Shown: positions 16,600 through 24,981 of the stretch, one piece after another
Numbering within the stretch: the stretch's first letter is position 1
Layout of the letters: every line of letters begins with the position of its first letter
The notes under the pieces: model-generated
Told to the model about the DNA's origin: nothing
What the model saw: the letters and a program-made list of their open reading frames with translations, nothing else
Database searches by the model: none
Assembly: GCF_900103975.1 (NCBI RefSeq)
Contig: NZ_FNIR01000013.1
Coordinates: 87,856 to 151,855 of the forward strand
Direction: 5' to 3'
DNA: 64,000 bases
DNA from: Klenkia soli
Lineage (GTDB): Bacteria; Actinomycetota; Actinomycetes; Mycobacteriales; Geodermatophilaceae
Made by a program: the position numbers and the translations under genes

Positions 16600-17028
16600 C
16601 TACTTCGTGCGGCTGACCCAGGCCTGGGTGAGCAGGCCGAGGCCGATGCCGAGCATCCACACGTCCTTGGAGACCGGCAGGCCGTCCTGGGTGGGGGCGA
16701 CCGACTTGCCGGGCTTGGTCATGCCGGGGGTGCGCAGGTACAGCCCGAGCAGCCCGCCGGCGAAGCCGGTGAGCGCCGCACCGGCGACCGCGGTCGGCAC
16801 GAACGGGGTCAGCAGCGCGGCGCCGATGGCGATCTCCGCGGTGGACAGGCCCTTGGCGAAGGTGGCCGGGGCGACCTTGGCCAGGAACGGGTAGGTGCCC
16901 GCGGCGAAGCCGTGCAGGCCGGCGGCGGTGCCCTCGTCGGCGTTCCGCTTGCCCAGCCCCGAGTTCAGGATGAAGGCACCGGTGGCCAGGCGGGGGGCGA
17001 TCTCGGCGGCGGTGATGGGCAGGCGCAT
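16600..17028 (-). CDS. DoxX-like small membrane protein
   Basis: Predicted 142 residues with four hydrophobic helices. The beginning RLATGAFILNSGLGKRNAD, the Gly-rich second helix and the C-terminal KDVWMLGIGLGLLTQAW fit the DoxX/DUF4267-like membrane family found widely in actinomycetes. Some DoxX proteins take part in oxidative-stress complexes; nothing here shows that role. The ATG has a GCGAGGA ribosome site. A strong hairpin just upstream (17042-17082) separates it from the helicase gene. Confidence 0.6.
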   Translation of the reverse strand: MRLPITAAEIAPRLATGAFILNSGLGKRNADEGTAAGLHGFAAGTYPFLAKVAPATFAKGLSTAEIAIGAALLTPFVPTAVAGAALTGFAGGLLGLYLRTPGMTKPGKSVAPTQDGLPVSKDVWMLGIGLGLLTQAWVSRTK

Positions 17029-17041
17029 GGTTCCTCGCTCA

Positions 17042-17082
17042 GCAGGGGGTGGGGAGAGACCGATTCTCTCCCCACCCCCTGC
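17042..17082. terminator. Strong terminator hairpin downstream of the RNA helicase gene
   Basis: A perfect 18-base inverted repeat: gcagggggtggggagaga (17042-17059) and its complement tctctccccaccccctgc (17065-17082), with a 5-base loop. It begins 44 bases after the helicase stop on the minus strand and ends 14 bases before the DoxX-like start. No T-tract follows, as is usual for actinobacterial terminators. An alternative is a regulatory hairpin in the leader of the DoxX-like gene. Confidence 0.75.
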
Positions 17083-17125
17083 CCCGCCGCCCGGGGGCCC
17101 AACCGGCCCCGGGCGACCGGCGGTG

Positions 17126-18901
17126 TCAGCGGCCGGCGCGGCGGGGCCGTGCAGCTGGCTGGCCGGCGCGGGCGGCCAGCTCGGCGCGGGTGCGGGCCGG
17201 GCCCGCCGAACGGGTGCCGCCGGTGCGGGCCGGGGCGCCCGAGCGGCCGCCACCGGCGTTGCCGGAACCGCCGCCGGCACCGCGACGACGACCGCCGCCA
17301 CCACCGCCCTGGGGCTGCTCGACGACCGGGGCCGGCTCGACGTAGGGCGCGGCCGGACCGGTCAGCGCCACGATCTCCCGGGCACCGGGCTTGATCGCCG
17401 ACACCTCGGGGGTGATCCCGGCCTGGCGGGCCAGCAGCCGCACCTCGCCGGCCTGGTCCGGGGTGGCGATGGTGACCACGGTGCCGCCCGCTCCGGCGCG
17501 TGCCGTACGGCCCGAGCGGTGCAGGTAGGCCTTGTGCTCGGCCGGCGGGTCGACGTGCACGACGATCGCGACGTCGTCCACGTGGATGCCGCGGGCGGCG
17601 ATGTCGGTCGCGCACAGCACCCGGGTCGTGCCCGAGGTGAAGGCCTCGAGGTTGCGCTCGCGGGCGTTCTGGCTCAGGTTGCCGTGCAGGTCGACGGCGG
17701 GCACGCCGCCGGCGGTGAGCTGCTTGGCCAGCTTCTTGGCCTGGTGCTTGGTGCGGGTGAACAGCACGACCCGGTCCAGCCCCGAGGCCAGCTCCTTGAC
17801 GACCTGGCTCTTGTCCAGCGCGTCGACCCGGAACACGTGGTGGGTCATCGTCGACACCGGCGCGACGGCGGGGTCGACCGAGTGGGTGCGCGGGTTGTCC
17901 AGGTAGCGCTTGACCAGCACGTCGACGCCGTTGTCCAGCGTGGCCGAGAACAGCAGCCGCTGGCCGACCTTCGGGGTGCGGTCCATGAGGCGCTTGACGC
18001 CGGGCAGGAAGCCCAGGTCGGCCATGTGGTCGGCCTCGTCGAGGATGGTGATCTCGACCGCGGACAGGTCGCAGTGGCCCTGGCCGATGAGGTCCTCGAG
18101 CCGGCCGGGGCAGGCGATGAGCACGTCGACGCCGCCGGCCAGCGCCTGGACCTGCGGGTTCTGGCCCACGCCGCCGAACACGACCGTGGTCTTCATGCCC
18201 ACGGCGGTGGCCAGCGGGGTCACGACGGCGGCGACCTGGTTGGCCAGCTCGCGGGTCGGCACCAGGATCAGGCTGCGCGGCTTGCGCGGCTGCCGCTTCG
18301 AGGTCGAGCCGGCCAGCCGGGCGACCAGCGGCAGCGAGAAGGCCAGGGTCTTGCCCGAGCCGGTGCGGCCGCGGCCCAGGACGTCCTTGCCGGCCAGGGT
18401 GTCCGGCAGCGTCGCGACCTGGATCGGGAACGGCGCGGTGATGCCGCTGGCGGTCAGCGTCTCGACCAGCGGGGCCGGGACGCCGAGGGCGGCGAAGGTC
18501 GTGTCGGTCGGCAGGGCCGTCGGGGCGGTGGGGTGGGCGGACGACGCACCCGGGGCCTGCGCGGGCACGACCGTGCGCGGCTGGACGACGGGCTGCTGCG
18601 CGCGGGGGGCCGGGACCGGGGCCTCCTCGACGGCGGGCGCGGCAGCCTGCTCGGTGGTCTGCTCGACCGCCTGCTCGGCGCCGGCGCCGTTGCCGCGACC
18701 GCGGCCACCGCGGCGGCGGCGGCGGCCGGTGCCGGGCTCGCCGGCGGTCTCGGGGCGGTGCGGCTCGTGCCGGGTGACCAGCGGCTGCTGCGGGGCGCTC
18801 GAGCCGGCGGCGCGGAACGCGGGGGCCTGGCGGGCCGCACCGGCGCCGCCGGGGCTGGTGGCGCGGCGGCGCGGGCGGGCGGGGGAGTTCTCGGGGGTCA
18901 C
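17126..18901 (-). CDS. DEAD-box ATP-dependent RNA helicase (RhlE-like)
   Basis: Predicted 591 residues. A disordered, basic, Pro/Ala/Arg-rich N-terminal arm (1-130, with RRRRRGGRGRGN at 60-71) precedes the helicase core. Visible motifs are the Q motif (FPIQ, about 158), Walker A GRGRTGSGKT (176-185), PTREL, DEAD (288-291), SAT (319-321) and the late HRSGRTARAG. A second Arg/Gly-rich tail fills the last 60 residues. Such proteins unwind RNA in ribosome assembly, RNA decay or cold adaptation; the charged tails likely bind RNA. I chose the GTG at 18901 because GAGGAC lies 8 bases upstream; a longer reading from 19036 has low-complexity extra sequence only. Confidence 0.9.
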   Translation of the reverse strand: MTPENSPARPRRRATSPGGAGAARQAPAFRAAGSSAPQQPLVTRHEPHRPETAGEPGTGRRRRRGGRGRGNGAGAEQAVEQTTEQAAAPAVEEAPVPAPRAQQPVVQPRTVVPAQAPGASSAHPTAPTALPTDTTFAALGVPAPLVETLTASGITAPFPIQVATLPDTLAGKDVLGRGRTGSGKTLAFSLPLVARLAGSTSKRQPRKPRSLILVPTRELANQVAAVVTPLATAVGMKTTVVFGGVGQNPQVQALAGGVDVLIACPGRLEDLIGQGHCDLSAVEITILDEADHMADLGFLPGVKRLMDRTPKVGQRLLFSATLDNGVDVLVKRYLDNPRTHSVDPAVAPVSTMTHHVFRVDALDKSQVVKELASGLDRVVLFTRTKHQAKKLAKQLTAGGVPAVDLHGNLSQNARERNLEAFTSGTTRVLCATDIAARGIHVDDVAIVVHVDPPAEHKAYLHRSGRTARAGAGGTVVTIATPDQAGEVRLLARQAGITPEVSAIKPGAREIVALTGPAAPYVEPAPVVEQPQGGGGGGRRRGAGGGSGNAGGGRSGAPARTGGTRSAGPARTRAELAARAGQPAARPRRAGR

Positions 18902-19195
18902 GATGGTGTCCTCACCAGGTCGGTGGCCACCGTCCGTCGCCAGGGCGGGGCCCTGGTCAGGGCCGCACCGTCCGGTCGGACGTCGGGTCGCCGGCGCGCC
19001 TCGGTGGCGCTGCCTCTGCGCCGACGTCGGGTCCACCTGCTCTCGGACGAGCAGGGGGCGGCGCCGGTGATCATCACTGTGCCACGTCGACCGGGCGTCG
19101 GGACCCGGCCGAGGGGGAGTCGGTGGTCACACCGGGTGGGTCCGGGCGCGTGGCGGTGCCCCGGGCGGGGTAGGACCGACCCTCGTGACCGCAGC

Positions 19196-20689
19196 GTGAC
19201 CGCCACCGAGCAGCAGACCGGCTCCGCCGACGAGACCTACCAGCCCGACCCCCGCCGCTGGCGGGCGTTGTCGGTGACCCTGGTGGCCGGGTTCATGACG
19301 CTGCTGGACGTCAGCATCGTCTCGGTCGCGCTGCCCTCGATGCGCGAGGCCCTCGACGCCTCGGCCAGCGGCGTCCAGTGGGTGGTCTCGGGCTACGCCC
19401 TGACCTTCGGCCTGGTGCTGGTCCCGGCCGGCCGGTTGGGCGACGCGTTCGGCCGGCGCCGGATCTTCCTGGTCGCCCTGGCGGCCTTCGTGCTGACCAG
19501 CGCCGCGGCGGGCGCGGCGCCGAACGCGGAGTGGCTGGTCGCCGCCCGGCTGCTGCAGGGCGTGGCGGCCGGCTTCCTGGCCCCGCAGAACTCGGCGCTC
19601 ATCCAGCAGCTGTTCCGCGGGCCCGAACGGGGCAAGGCCTTCGGGCTCTTCGGCGCCACGGTCGGGCTGTCCACCGCGATCGGCCCGGTGGTCGGCGGCC
19701 TGCTGATCGGCCTGTTCGGCGAGGACCTCGGCTGGCGGGCGATCTTCTTCGTCAACGTGCCGATCGGCGTCGTGGCGCTGGTGCTCGCCGCGCGGTTGCT
19801 GCCCAAGGGCCGGCCCACGGGCACCAGCACCGACATCGACGTCGTGGGCACGGTGCTGCTGGGCCTCGGTGCGGTGCTCGTCCTGCTGCCGCTGGTGCAG
19901 GCGGAGTCCGGCGGGCTGCGCTCGCTGTGGTTCCTCTTCCTGCTCGGCGCCGCCACGCTGGCCGCCTTCGCCTGGTGGGAGCGGCGGGTGGTGGCGCGGG
20001 GGCGGGAGCCGGTGTTCGACGTCCGGCTGCTCACCCAGACCCGGGGCTACGCCGCCGGGGTGTCCGTGGGCACGGTCTACTTCATCGGGTTCAGCGGGAT
20101 CTGGCTGGTGTTCGCCCTGTTCTTCCAGACCGGGCTGGGCTGGACGGCGCTGCACTCGGGCCTGTCGGTGATGCCCTTCGCGATCGGCGCGGCCGGGTCC
20201 GCGGCGGTCGCCGGCCGGCTGGTCAGCCGGTACGGCCGGCTGCTCACCGTGATCGGGCTGTCCGTCGTCTCCGCGGGGCTGATCACGACCGCCCTGCTGG
20301 TGGCCTTCGTCCCGCCGGACGTGCTGACCTGGGCCGTGCTGCCCGCCCTATTCCTCGCCGGCCTCGGCGGTGGGTTCGTGATCAGCCCGAACATCACGCT
20401 GACCCTGCGCGACGTGCCCGTCCGGATGGCCGGGGCCGCCGGCGGCGGCTTGCAGACCACCCAGCGCTTCGGTGCGGCGCTGGGCTCCGCCGTCCTGCCC
20501 GGGCTGTTCTACGTCGTGCTCGGCTCCACCGGCGGCGACTACCCGAGGGCGGCCGGCATCGCCCTGGGGGTGGCGGTGCTCGGGGCGCTGGGCGCGCTGG
20601 TCATCGCCGTCCCCGACTGGCTGCGCGACCGCCGGTCCGACGACGGCACCCGGACGCCGGCCGAGCACGGCCACGCCGACCTGCACTGA
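19196..20689 (+). CDS. DHA2-type (EmrB/QacA) MFS drug transporter
   Basis: Predicted 497 residues with about 14 transmembrane helices. Diagnostic parts are FMTLLDVSIVSVALPSM in helix 1 with the Asp conserved in DHA2 pumps (motif D1), the motif A variant GRLGDAFGRRR after helix 2, and motif C-like GPVVGGLL in helix 5. Members export drugs, dyes or antibiotics in exchange for protons. The GTG start is the best available, although the ribosome site is weak (GGGGTAGGA about 20 bases upstream). It is convergent with the AraC-type gene, with only nine bases between their stops. Confidence 0.88.
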   Translation: MTATEQQTGSADETYQPDPRRWRALSVTLVAGFMTLLDVSIVSVALPSMREALDASASGVQWVVSGYALTFGLVLVPAGRLGDAFGRRRIFLVALAAFVLTSAAAGAAPNAEWLVAARLLQGVAAGFLAPQNSALIQQLFRGPERGKAFGLFGATVGLSTAIGPVVGGLLIGLFGEDLGWRAIFFVNVPIGVVALVLAARLLPKGRPTGTSTDIDVVGTVLLGLGAVLVLLPLVQAESGGLRSLWFLFLLGAATLAAFAWWERRVVARGREPVFDVRLLTQTRGYAAGVSVGTVYFIGFSGIWLVFALFFQTGLGWTALHSGLSVMPFAIGAAGSAAVAGRLVSRYGRLLTVIGLSVVSAGLITTALLVAFVPPDVLTWAVLPALFLAGLGGGFVISPNITLTLRDVPVRMAGAAGGGLQTTQRFGAALGSAVLPGLFYVVLGSTGGDYPRAAGIALGVAVLGALGALVIAVPDWLRDRRSDDGTRTPAEHGHADLH

Positions 20690-20698
20690 CCGGGCGGG

Positions 20699-21676
20699 TC
20701 AGCCCGGCAGCGGGGAGCCGCGGAAGGTCCGGCGGTAGGCCAGCGGGGCGACCCCGATCGCGGCGTGCAGGTGCTGGCGCAGCGAGGTCGCCGTGCCGAA
20801 CCCCGCCTGCGCGGCGACCCGGTCGATGCTGGCGTCGGAGGTCTCCAGCAGGTGCCGGGCCAGCTCGACCCGCTGCTGGGTGAGCCAGCGGAGCGGACTG
20901 AGCCCCGTCTCCTCCCGGAAGCGGCGGGTGAAGGTGCGCACGCTCGTGCCGGCGTGGGCGGCCAGCTGGTCGAGGGTCCACGGCCGGTCCAGGTGCTCCT
21001 GCACCCAGGCCCGGGTGGCCGCCGTGCCGGCGCCGTCGGGGTCGGGCACCGGGCGGTCGACGAACTGGGACTGGCCGCCGTCCCGCCAGGGCGCGACCAC
21101 CCGGCGGCGGGCGATCCGGGTCGCGGTCGCGCTGCCGTGGTCGCGCCGCACCAGGTGCAGCAGCAGGTCGATGCCGGCGGCGTTGCCCGCGCTGGTGAGC
21201 ACGTCGCCGTCGTCGACGTGGAGGACGTCGGGGTCGACCCGGACCCGTGGGTGCAGCTGGGCGAGCTGGTCGGTGTGCAGCCAGTGCGTGGTGGCCGGGC
21301 GCCCGTCCAGCCGGCCGGCCGCGGCCAGCACGAACGCACCGGTGCAGATCGACACCAGCCGGGCCGGCCCCTGCAGGGCCGCGGCCACGCCGTCGGGCAG
21401 CTCGCCGGTGCGCATCACCGCGCCCCCGGCCACCCCCGGGACGACGACCGTGCCCGCCCCGGCCAGCAGGGACAGGTCGCCGTCGGGCAGCACCCGGTAC
21501 CCGGCGCTGGTGGTCACCGGCCCGCCGTCGACGGTGGCCGTCACGACCTCGTAGAGCGGTGCGTCGTCGGCGTCCCGGGCCCCGCCGAGGAAGGCGTGCG
21601 GCAGGCCGAGCTCGAAGGCGACCACGTGCTCCAGCGCGAGGACGACGACCCGGTGCAGCGGTGGTCCGGACGACAT
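20699..21676 (-). CDS. GlxA-type AraC-family transcriptional regulator
   Basis: Predicted 325 residues. The N-terminal half (about 8-175) is a DJ-1/PfpI-like domain with the pseudo-nucleophile region VSICTGAFVLAAAGRL, and the C-terminal 100 residues hold two AraC helix-turn-helices (WTLDQLAAHAGTSVRTFTRR and RVAAQAGFGTATSLRQH). Members regulate amine, amino acid or carnitine use. The ATG has no good ribosome site, and an ATG six codons upstream is possible. It diverges from the OFA-like transporter gene 72 bases away, which is its most likely target. Confidence 0.88.
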   Translation of the reverse strand: MSSGPPLHRVVVLALEHVVAFELGLPHAFLGGARDADDAPLYEVVTATVDGGPVTTSAGYRVLPDGDLSLLAGAGTVVVPGVAGGAVMRTGELPDGVAAALQGPARLVSICTGAFVLAAAGRLDGRPATTHWLHTDQLAQLHPRVRVDPDVLHVDDGDVLTSAGNAAGIDLLLHLVRRDHGSATATRIARRRVVAPWRDGGQSQFVDRPVPDPDGAGTAATRAWVQEHLDRPWTLDQLAAHAGTSVRTFTRRFREETGLSPLRWLTQQRVELARHLLETSDASIDRVAAQAGFGTATSLRQHLHAAIGVAPLAYRRTFRGSPLPG

Positions 21677-21748
21677 GGCCGGATTCTTGCACATGCTGGC
21701 TGTCCGGCCACTGGTGCCCGGTTGCCCGCGCACGGGATGCTCTGCGCC

Positions 21749-23053
21749 GTGACCGACCTGCGCACCCGCCGCATCCACCCCGCCTGGTGGGTCGCGGCGG
21801 TGACCTTCCTGGCCCTGGTGGGGGCGGCGGCGTTCCGGGCCGTCCCCGGCGTGCTCATCGAGCCGCTGCAGGCCGAGTTCGGCTGGTCCACCTCGACCAT
21901 CTCGGCCGCGGTCGGGCTGAACATGGCGCTCTACGGGTTGACCGCACCGTTCGCCGCAGCCCTGATGGAGCGGTTCGGCATCCGGCGCGTGGTGGTCAGC
22001 GCGCTGCTGGTCGTCGCCCTCGGGTCCGGGCTGACGGTGTTCATGACCGCGCCCTGGCAGCTGGTCCTGTGCTGGGGCCTGCTGGTCGGGCTGGGCACCG
22101 GCTCGATGGCGATGTCGCTGGTGGCCACGGTCACCGGCCGCTGGTTCGTAGCCCGCCGCGGGCTGGTGTCCGGCGTCCTCACCGCGGGCGGGGCGGCCGG
22201 TCAGCTGATCTTCCTGCCGGTGGTCGCCACCGTCTCCGCCGCGCACGGGTGGCGCCCGGCGGCGCTGGGCACGACGGCGGCCGCGCTGGTCGTCGTCCCC
22301 TTCGTGGCCTGGTTCCTGCGGGACCGGCCCAGCGACGTCGGCGCCGTGCCGCTGGGCGGGACGGCGGCCGACGAGCCGCCCCGGGCGACCGGCAACGCCG
22401 CCCGCACCGCGCTGGCCGGGCTGGCGCTGGCCGCCCGCACCCGGGTGTTCTGGCTGCTGGCCGCCGGGTTCGCGATCTGCGGGGCAACGACGAACGGGCT
22501 GGTCCAGCCGCACTTCATCCCGGCCGCCCACGACCACGGCATGCCGGTGACCACGGCGGCCTCGTTGCTGGCGCTGGTCGGGTTGTTCGACATCGCCGGT
22601 ACGATCGCCTCGGGCTGGCTCACCGACCGGGTCGACCCGCGGTTCCTGCTGCTGGCCTACTACGCGCTGCGCGGGTTGTCGCTGTTCCTGCTGCCGCCGC
22701 TGTTCGGGTCGGACCTGCAGGCCTCGATGATCGCGTTCATCGTGTTCTACGGCCTGGACTGGGTGGCCACCGTGCCGCCGACCCTGGCGCTGTGCCGGCA
22801 GCACTTCGGCGCCCGGGCGCCGGTGGTGTTCGGCTGGGTGTTCGCCAGCCACCAGGTCGGCGCCGCGATCGCGGCGTACTCCGCGGGGGTGGTGCGCGAC
22901 GTCACCGGGACCTACGACGCCGCCTGGTACGGCGCCGCGCTGCTCTGCCTGGTCGCCGCCGGGTTGTCGATCTCGATCCGCCGGGTCCGGCCGGTGCAGC
23001 CGGCGCCGGCCGCCGAGGAGGCAGCCGCGGAGGACGCCGTCCTCCGCGGCTGA
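21749..23053 (+). CDS. MFS transporter, OFA/monocarboxylate-like
   Basis: Predicted 434 residues with 12 transmembrane helices and a variable C-terminal Glu/Ala tail. The signature segments FRAVPGVLIEPLQAEFGWS in helix 1 and GLGTGSMAMSLVATVTGRWF around helix 4 are typical of the oxalate:formate antiporter/monocarboxylate-type MFS subgroup. The central loop is short (GGTAADEPPRATGN). Substrate is probably a small carboxylate, by family. A GTG was chosen; an in-frame ATG four codons upstream (21737) is possible. It is transcribed away from the AraC-like gene. Confidence 0.82.
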   Translation: MTDLRTRRIHPAWWVAAVTFLALVGAAAFRAVPGVLIEPLQAEFGWSTSTISAAVGLNMALYGLTAPFAAALMERFGIRRVVVSALLVVALGSGLTVFMTAPWQLVLCWGLLVGLGTGSMAMSLVATVTGRWFVARRGLVSGVLTAGGAAGQLIFLPVVATVSAAHGWRPAALGTTAAALVVVPFVAWFLRDRPSDVGAVPLGGTAADEPPRATGNAARTALAGLALAARTRVFWLLAAGFAICGATTNGLVQPHFIPAAHDHGMPVTTAASLLALVGLFDIAGTIASGWLTDRVDPRFLLLAYYALRGLSLFLLPPLFGSDLQASMIAFIVFYGLDWVATVPPTLALCRQHFGARAPVVFGWVFASHQVGAAIAAYSAGVVRDVTGTYDAAWYGAALLCLVAAGLSISIRRVRPVQPAPAAEEAAAEDAVLRG

Positions 23054-23056
23054 CGG

Positions 23057-23260
23057 TCAGCGGCGCCGGGCGTCACGCCTCGCGCCGCGCCGGCGGGAGT
23101 CCAGGAACTCCCCGCCCTTGCGCAGGCCCTTGGACAGCGAGGTCGGGCCGTTCTCGCGCTCGAGCGCGGTGCCGGCGCGCTGCAGCAGCTTGGCCACCAA
23201 CGGGGCGGCCACGGTCAGCAGCAGCCAGGTGCGGATCCGTCGGGTGAGGAACAGCCACAT
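23057..23260 (-). CDS. Small membrane-associated protein of unknown function
   Basis: Predicted 67 residues. One hydrophobic helix lies near the N-terminus (WLFLTRRIRTWLLLTVAAP), followed by a charged region and an Arg-rich end (DSRRRGARRDARRR). An ATG with GGAG upstream supports translation. I do not recognise the family; similar short proteins occur in related high-GC actinomycetes, to my memory. It is convergent with the MFS gene with three bases between stops. Confidence 0.5.
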   Translation of the reverse strand: MWLFLTRRIRTWLLLTVAAPLVAKLLQRAGTALERENGPTSLSKGLRKGGEFLDSRRRGARRDARRR

Positions 23261-23335
23261 GGGGGAGCACTCCAGGGGTCGAGGGGGACTCCGGGCGATG
23301 CTGCCGTCCCCGAGCCGATCCCGCCTGCCCGGACC

Positions 23336-24052
23336 TCACCAGGGGAGGGGACCGTCGTCGTTGGAGTAGGTGCCGGTCGGGCCGTCGTCCGGCAGCGTGG
23401 CCAGGCGGATCGGCGTGCGGGCCCCCTCCTCGGGGGTGCGGGTGCCGCGGTGCCCGTTGAGGTCGGTGGACACGAAGCCCGGGCAGCCCATGTTCACCAG
23501 GATCCCGGTGCCCTTCAGCTCCTTGGCGTACTGCACGGTCACCGCGTTGAGGTAGGTCTTGGACGGCGAGTAGGCCGCCGACAGGGGACCGGTCGTGCCG
23601 TCGTCCGCGCTCTGCAGCGTCAGCGACCCCACCCCGCTGGACACGTTCACGATCCGCGGGGACGGTGAGCGGCGCAGCAGCGGCAGCACCGCGTTGGTCA
23701 ACCGGATCACGCCCCAGACGTTGACCTCCACCGCAGCGCGGACGGCGTTCATGTCCACCTCGCTGGGCGTCTGCACCCCGCCGCCGGTCACCCCGGCGTT
23801 GTTCACCAGCACGTCCAGCCCGCCCCGCTCCGCCAGCAGCGCCGCGGCGGCGGCCACGCTCGCGTCGTCGGTGACGTCCAGCGGGACGCCGAACGCGTCC
23901 ACCCCGGCCTCCCGCAGCTGCGCCACCGCGGCCTCGCGGCGCTCGTCGTCCCGGGCGCCGACGCCCACGGCCCAGCCCAGCCGGCCCAGGCCGGCGGCGA
24001 TCTCGTACCCGATGCCCTTGTTCGCGCCGGTGACCAGCGCTGTCGTCGTCAT
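23336..24052 (-). CDS. Short-chain dehydrogenase, carbonyl-reductase-like
   Basis: Predicted 238 residues; a classical SDR with TGANKGIG at 8-15 (the NKG variant typical of carbonyl-reductase-like SDRs), NNAGV at 84-88, Ser139, Tyr161 and Lys165 (YSPSK). The ribosome site GGAGGC lies directly before the ATG. It is divergent from a LysR gene 95 bases away, so LysR control with a ligand-dependent switch is likely. The C-terminus ends in TYSNDDGPLPW, a short tail seen in this SDR subgroup, in which many members act on quinones or aldehydes. Confidence 0.85.
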   Translation of the reverse strand: MTTTALVTGANKGIGYEIAAGLGRLGWAVGVGARDDERREAAVAQLREAGVDAFGVPLDVTDDASVAAAAALLAERGGLDVLVNNAGVTGGGVQTPSEVDMNAVRAAVEVNVWGVIRLTNAVLPLLRRSPSPRIVNVSSGVGSLTLQSADDGTTGPLSAAYSPSKTYLNAVTVQYAKELKGTGILVNMGCPGFVSTDLNGHRGTRTPEEGARTPIRLATLPDDGPTGTYSNDDGPLPW

Positions 24053-24090
24053 GCCTCCAGGGTCGTCCTGGTCGGGCACCCCACGCCAAC

Positions 24091-24111
24091 ACCGATCGGG
24101 TGCGCACCGAT
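24091..24111. promoter_or_regulatory. Candidate LysR operator between the SDR and lysR-type genes
   Basis: A perfect 10-base palindrome ggtgcgcacc (24099-24108) sits inside atcg...gat, and the motif accgat is repeated at 24091-24096 and 24106-24111. LysR regulators usually bind an interrupted palindrome between themselves and their divergent target. The position (39 bases from each gene) fits, but the motif is GC-rich and not proven. Confidence 0.4.
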
Positions 24112-24147
24112 GCTCCCCGGGTATGGATCGGCGTACCGTCGCGCGGC

Positions 24148-24981
24148 GTGGAGACCCGGGAACTGCGGTACGTCGTCGCCGTCGCCGAGGAGCTGCACTT
24201 CGGGCGCGCGGCCCAGCGGCTGGGCATGGCGCAGCCGCCGCTGAGCCGGGCGATCCGCCAGGTCGAGCGCCGCCTCGGGACACCGTTGTTCGAGCGCACC
24301 AGCCGCGTCGTCCGGCTGACCGCGGCCGGTGAGGTGCTGCTGCGGGAGGGCCGGGCCGCGCTGGCCGCCGTGGAGGCCGCCGAGCGGCGCACCAGGCGGG
24401 CGGCCCCGGCTGCCGGGCAGGCCGGCGTCGTGCTGGTCACCAAGGCCGGCGCGTCGGCCGAGCTGCTGGCCAAGCTGCTGGACGCCCACGCCGCCGAGCC
24501 CGATGCCGTCCCGGTCGAGGTGCTGCTGTGCGGCATCGGCGAGCAGGAGCCGATGCTGCGCGACGGCCGGGCCGACGTCGCCCTGCTGCACCGGCCCTTC
24601 GACGTGACCGCGGGGCTGGACACCGAGGAGCTCGGCACCGAGGGCCAGGTCGCGGTGCTCCCGGCCGGGCACCCGCTCACCGGGCGCGCCGACGTCCTGC
24701 TGGCCGACCTCGACCACCTGCCCGGGTTGCCGGCCGCACGGTGGCCCGACGAGCCGGACGGGCCCGGGCCGCGGATCCGCGACCACGCCCAGCTGCTGCA
24801 GCTCGTCGCGCTGGGCCGCACGTTCGCCGTGCTGCCCGAGTCGGTCCGCACCCAGCTGCCGGAGGGGCTGACCGCGGTGCCCGTCCGGGATGCCCCGCAG
24901 GTCACCACGGTCATCGCCTGGCCGCCGCACAGCCGGTCGCCCGCCGTCGCGGGCCTGGTCCGCACCGCCCTGCGGCTCTAG
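24148..24981 (+). CDS. LysR-family transcriptional regulator
   Basis: Predicted 277 residues from GTG. The N-terminal winged helix-turn-helix is textbook: ELRYVVAVAEELHFGRAAQR, then PPLSRAIRQVERRLGTPLFE. The rest is a two-lobed substrate-binding domain (about 90-277). The GTG is consistent with the HTH starting at residue 4. It diverges from the SDR at 23336-24052, a standard LysR arrangement, and its last four bases overlap the convergent hydrolase gene. Confidence 0.9.
   Translation: METRELRYVVAVAEELHFGRAAQRLGMAQPPLSRAIRQVERRLGTPLFERTSRVVRLTAAGEVLLREGRAALAAVEAAERRTRRAAPAAGQAGVVLVTKAGASAELLAKLLDAHAAEPDAVPVEVLLCGIGEQEPMLRDGRADVALLHRPFDVTAGLDTEELGTEGQVAVLPAGHPLTGRADVLLADLDHLPGLPAARWPDEPDGPGPRIRDHAQLLQLVALGRTFAVLPESVRTQLPEGLTAVPVRDAPQVTTVIAWPPHSRSPAVAGLVRTALRL

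Noticed and set aside
18902..19036. N-terminal extension of the RNA helicase to the GTG at 19036.
   Set aside because: The extra residues are low-complexity and no ribosome site is present, whereas GAGGAC precedes the GTG at 18901.
16895..19190. Plus-strand reading opposite the RNA helicase, in frame with the MFS gene.
   Set aside because: The opposite strand encodes all DEAD-box motifs. The plus-strand text before 19196 is Gly/Arg/Ala-rich with no motif, so the MFS gene was started at 19196.
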